64,000 nt of DNA from Grammothele lineata (Eukaryota > Basidiomycota > Agaricomycetes > Polyporales > Polyporaceae): contig NDFF03000380.1 in assembly GCA_002150815.3 (NCBI GenBank), forward strand, positions 124,001 through 188,000, in the 5' to 3' direction. Shown piece by piece: positions 61,647 through 64,000 of this stretch. A model generated the notes under the pieces. It searched no databases and was not told where the DNA came from. It saw only the letters and a program-made list of their open reading frames with translations. A program made the translations under genes and the position numbers. Position 1 is the first letter of the stretch, and the number at the start of each line of letters is the position of its first letter.

Positions 61647-62707
61647 CGTCGGGTGATGTCAGGTGAGATCGGGCAACGGATTCAACGTACGAAACAATTT
61701 GCCCCGTCCACTGTGGAGAAGACGCACGCTGTGAGCACTGGGCCTCTCCAATTCTGTGTCCGTCATCCTTGGCTGAGAACTTAATACTCATTTGGATGAT
61801 CTACTAGGCACGCTTCGGCATTCGACGCCACGCCGAATGGCGTTTACCCTTGTCAATGCAACGCGCTCCAGTCTTCGCTCTCCAAAGACGCGCAGATGAC
61901 TACACGCAGAGCAGCACGATGCAGGCCGAGCCCACCCCTCCGCGCAACGAGGCTTGTACGAGACGTAGGGTTCAGTTGATCGAGCGTCCTTGAAACCCTC
62001 GATCATATCGCATGGAGTATAGAACGAACGAGATCGTCCTCCGTGGCGCATCGGCATCCCGGGACAACTTAGGGAGCATCCAAGAACTTCAATGACCAAC
62101 GACGTGTGCGCGGCGTGCAGGGGGCATTTGGTGTCTTCGGGAAGAGAAGCGTTCTGGCGCGATCATCAGATATGCGGAGATGAACTGTCGGGGCCTGGTT
62201 ATCGAGCTAGAGACAATAGAGAGGGGTATAGAGCAGAGCATGGCATGATAACTTCAATGCGCCCGGATACACCTTCATATGTTGATAGGCCCCCGGAGTA
62301 CTTAGTCTTAGCAACGAGTTAGAGAGATCTCTTGAACAGAGGAAGTGTACGAGACTACTATAAATGTCCGTTAAGAATGAGTCGTTGAGCAAAAGGAGCA
62401 GATGGACGAGTCTGACGAACAAGTCTTAGGAAGATGCGCTGCGACGAGCAAGAACTTGAAGGTGAGGAGCAGAGGTAAGCACTGAACTCTGATTCAACAA
62501 AGAATCCGAGCACGTGCGATCTGCGCGACGGGCGTCATGGGCGCCAAATCCACTCCCTTCGAATTTCGACACTCTGCCAATTACGACCACGATGCTCATC
62601 TTCAATCGTGCGAGGCTATCCCAGGTCTCGGCTCCAGGGTGGATTGGACGCTACATAGTTTGCGGAGTGCCCAAGCTCACCTCTGCAGGCCGACACCCAA
62701 CACCTCA
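61647..62707. other. Divergent intergenic region, right A/B pair
   Basis: Separates the class A start (61563) from the class B start (62788), about 1.22 kb between the two ATGs, the same as in the left pair. No supported gene. Likely shared or back-to-back promoters. Confidence 0.5.
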
Positions 62708-62715
62708 TATAAATA
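62708..62715 (+). promoter_or_regulatory. TATA box of the right class B gene
   Basis: TATAAATA, 73-80 nt upstream of the ATG at 62788. Confidence 0.6.
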
Positions 62716-62787
62716 GCGCGCTCGCCGCCACGCTCGAAGAGATCCCCATTCTTGTCAACTCGTTGCCATCCTCCCTCCTGAGTATTC

Positions 62788-64000
62788 ATGTCTTCGCGAC
62801 TCGCTGCCAGCATTTCCTCGCACACCAACGCGCTTGAGGCGGCCGCGCGCGAGCTTCGCCGGTCGCTCGTCGATAGCGAGGCAAGGATCGTGCAGGTCGA
62901 CGCCTGTACCTCGCAGATGTTCCGCCAACGCTGGGCTGAAAGCTATGAGGTGCGTTTTTATCATAAGCTGGTCATTGCATGTTCTAATGCCTAATTGTAT
63001 CTCAGGAGTACCGCAAGATTATCTCCGCGTCCGAGGCGTTAGCGTCCAAGCTCTCTGCCGTCATCAAGGGTTTGTCGCTTCCTCACAGACCTCCCATGCG
63101 TCCTCGTCCGCTGATGCGCTATTGCTAGTGTATCTCAATAGTCAAGCAGACATGAAGGATCCGGAGGAGATGGACGATTTCATCGAAGACCTGGCTGCTC
63201 TGCAAAAGGTTCGTTCCCCCGTCCTGAACGTTCGATCGTATCTACACTGACAGATTATTCTATTCGATAGAGATTGAACAGCATGTCCTTCGACCTCTCC
63301 CCCGAGTTCGCCTCCTTGGCGAGCCTGTACGAGAAGATGGGTGAGGACATGGGAGCTGCGTTCTTCTCTGCAGAGAGCGACGCTCAGGAAAGTATCGTGC
63401 AAGCTCAGTCCGAGATCGATGCGCTCAAGCAGAATCAAGGCGATACGTCCCTCACTGGACCTGTGCCTACCATAACGACTACGACTGCTGTTGCTCCGGC
63501 TTCGGCAAGCCCTCCCGGGGAAGTCCGTCTGTCTTCCGGCCGCCCTAGGACCATCTCCCAAGGACCACAGATCCCGCCTGTTCCAGCGAAGGGCACGAAG
63601 TCCCATCCCCACTCCGTTGCGAGGCAAGACATGCTCCCTCCTTCGCTCTCAAGAAGCTCTTGCTCGGCGTTGAGGGCGGAACCGACGTCTGCCGCTGCGT
63701 CTCTCGGTATGCGGCACAAGAACGGGTCCACTAGGAGCTTACAATCGTTCGACGAAAGCAAGGAGGTCGATTCGGCTCCCGACTCAAAGGAAGTCTCTTC
63801 CACGACAGCTCAAAGTCGTTTCAAGATGCTACGTCGTATGAGCTTGTTCGGAGGGTTCTGCGGGTCCGGTAAGGAGGAGACGCAGATGCGAGGCAAGTCC
63901 CCGTACCTCTCACCGCCCCGTCTGTATGTAACTTATCATCTCTTACATTATCGCAGAAACACAAGAGAAGATTGAGGCTGCACAGGCCAGGATTCGGGAT
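62788..64000 (+). CDS. Class B coiled-coil protein (3' end outside window)
   Basis: Exons 62788-62949 (162 nt), 63006-63069 (64 nt), about 63150-63208, 63271-63892, then from 63957 past the window edge. The last complete intron has a GC donor (GAG|GCAAGT) and TCGCAG acceptor, and the frame continues as a Glu/Ala-rich helix. The N-terminal 170 residues are helical with heptad-like Leu/Ala spacing (for example LEAAARELRRSLVDSEARIV). They share the DACTSQ, EYR and DPEE landmarks with the copy at 3370. A Ser/Thr/Pro-rich linker of about 150 residues (from about 150) separates this from the next predicted helix. The acceptor of exon 3 could be 63147 or 63150. No signal peptide. Partner of the divergent class A gene by arrangement only; function unknown. 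Confidence 0.7.

Overview
This window looks like nuclear DNA of a basidiomycete fungus, most likely an Agaricomycete (polypore or mushroom type). The evidence is many short introns of about 50-70 nt with GT..AG ends and CTAAC/CTAAT-like branch points, GC-rich coding sequence, a polo kinase and a plasma-membrane proton ATPase of fungal type, and a Tc1/mariner-family transposon. I cannot place it to genus. Exon structures were built by hand from splice signals and reading frame; no transcript or database was consulted.

Layout. 1-857 is the 3' end of an unrecognised gene. 1263-2638 is an array of 34-36 bp units built on the palindrome TTCGCGCGAA. 2533-3370 (-) and 4589-6256 (+) are a divergent pair of coiled-coil genes, called here class B and class A. 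7091-8707 is a Tc1/mariner-type element with 215-bp inverted repeats and a decayed transposase. 8.7-11.5 kb holds small inverted repeats and simple repeats. 11539-12650 (-) is a two-exon, low-complexity hypothetical gene. From 12.65 to about 28.7 kb I find no convincing gene in GC-rich DNA, only a 0.74-kb candidate DNA element at 19258-20000.

The central conserved block is a short-chain dehydrogenase (30461-31409, -), a polo-like kinase (32242-35743, +) and a large Ser/Pro-rich protein convergent with it (36852-41111, -). A second gene-poor stretch (41.1-52.2 kb) contains a 1.3-kb candidate element at 48496-49802 whose TGTCGG...CCGACA ends match those of the 19.3-kb element. 52217-55535 (+) is the proton pump PMA1.

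The right end mirrors the left: a class A gene (59830-61563, -) and a class B gene (62788 to the window edge, +) are again divergent, about 1.2 kb apart. A third, apparently broken class A-like copy lies beside them (57885-59606, +). All class A/B genes share a peculiar exon pattern, including a 64-nt second exon and, in the two better preserved class A genes, a 13-nt microexon. The four pair members have a TATA-like box about 65-80 nt before the ATG. This duplicated, divergently transcribed two-component cassette is the most interesting system here. A membrane-active, alpha-helical role is possible but is only an inference.
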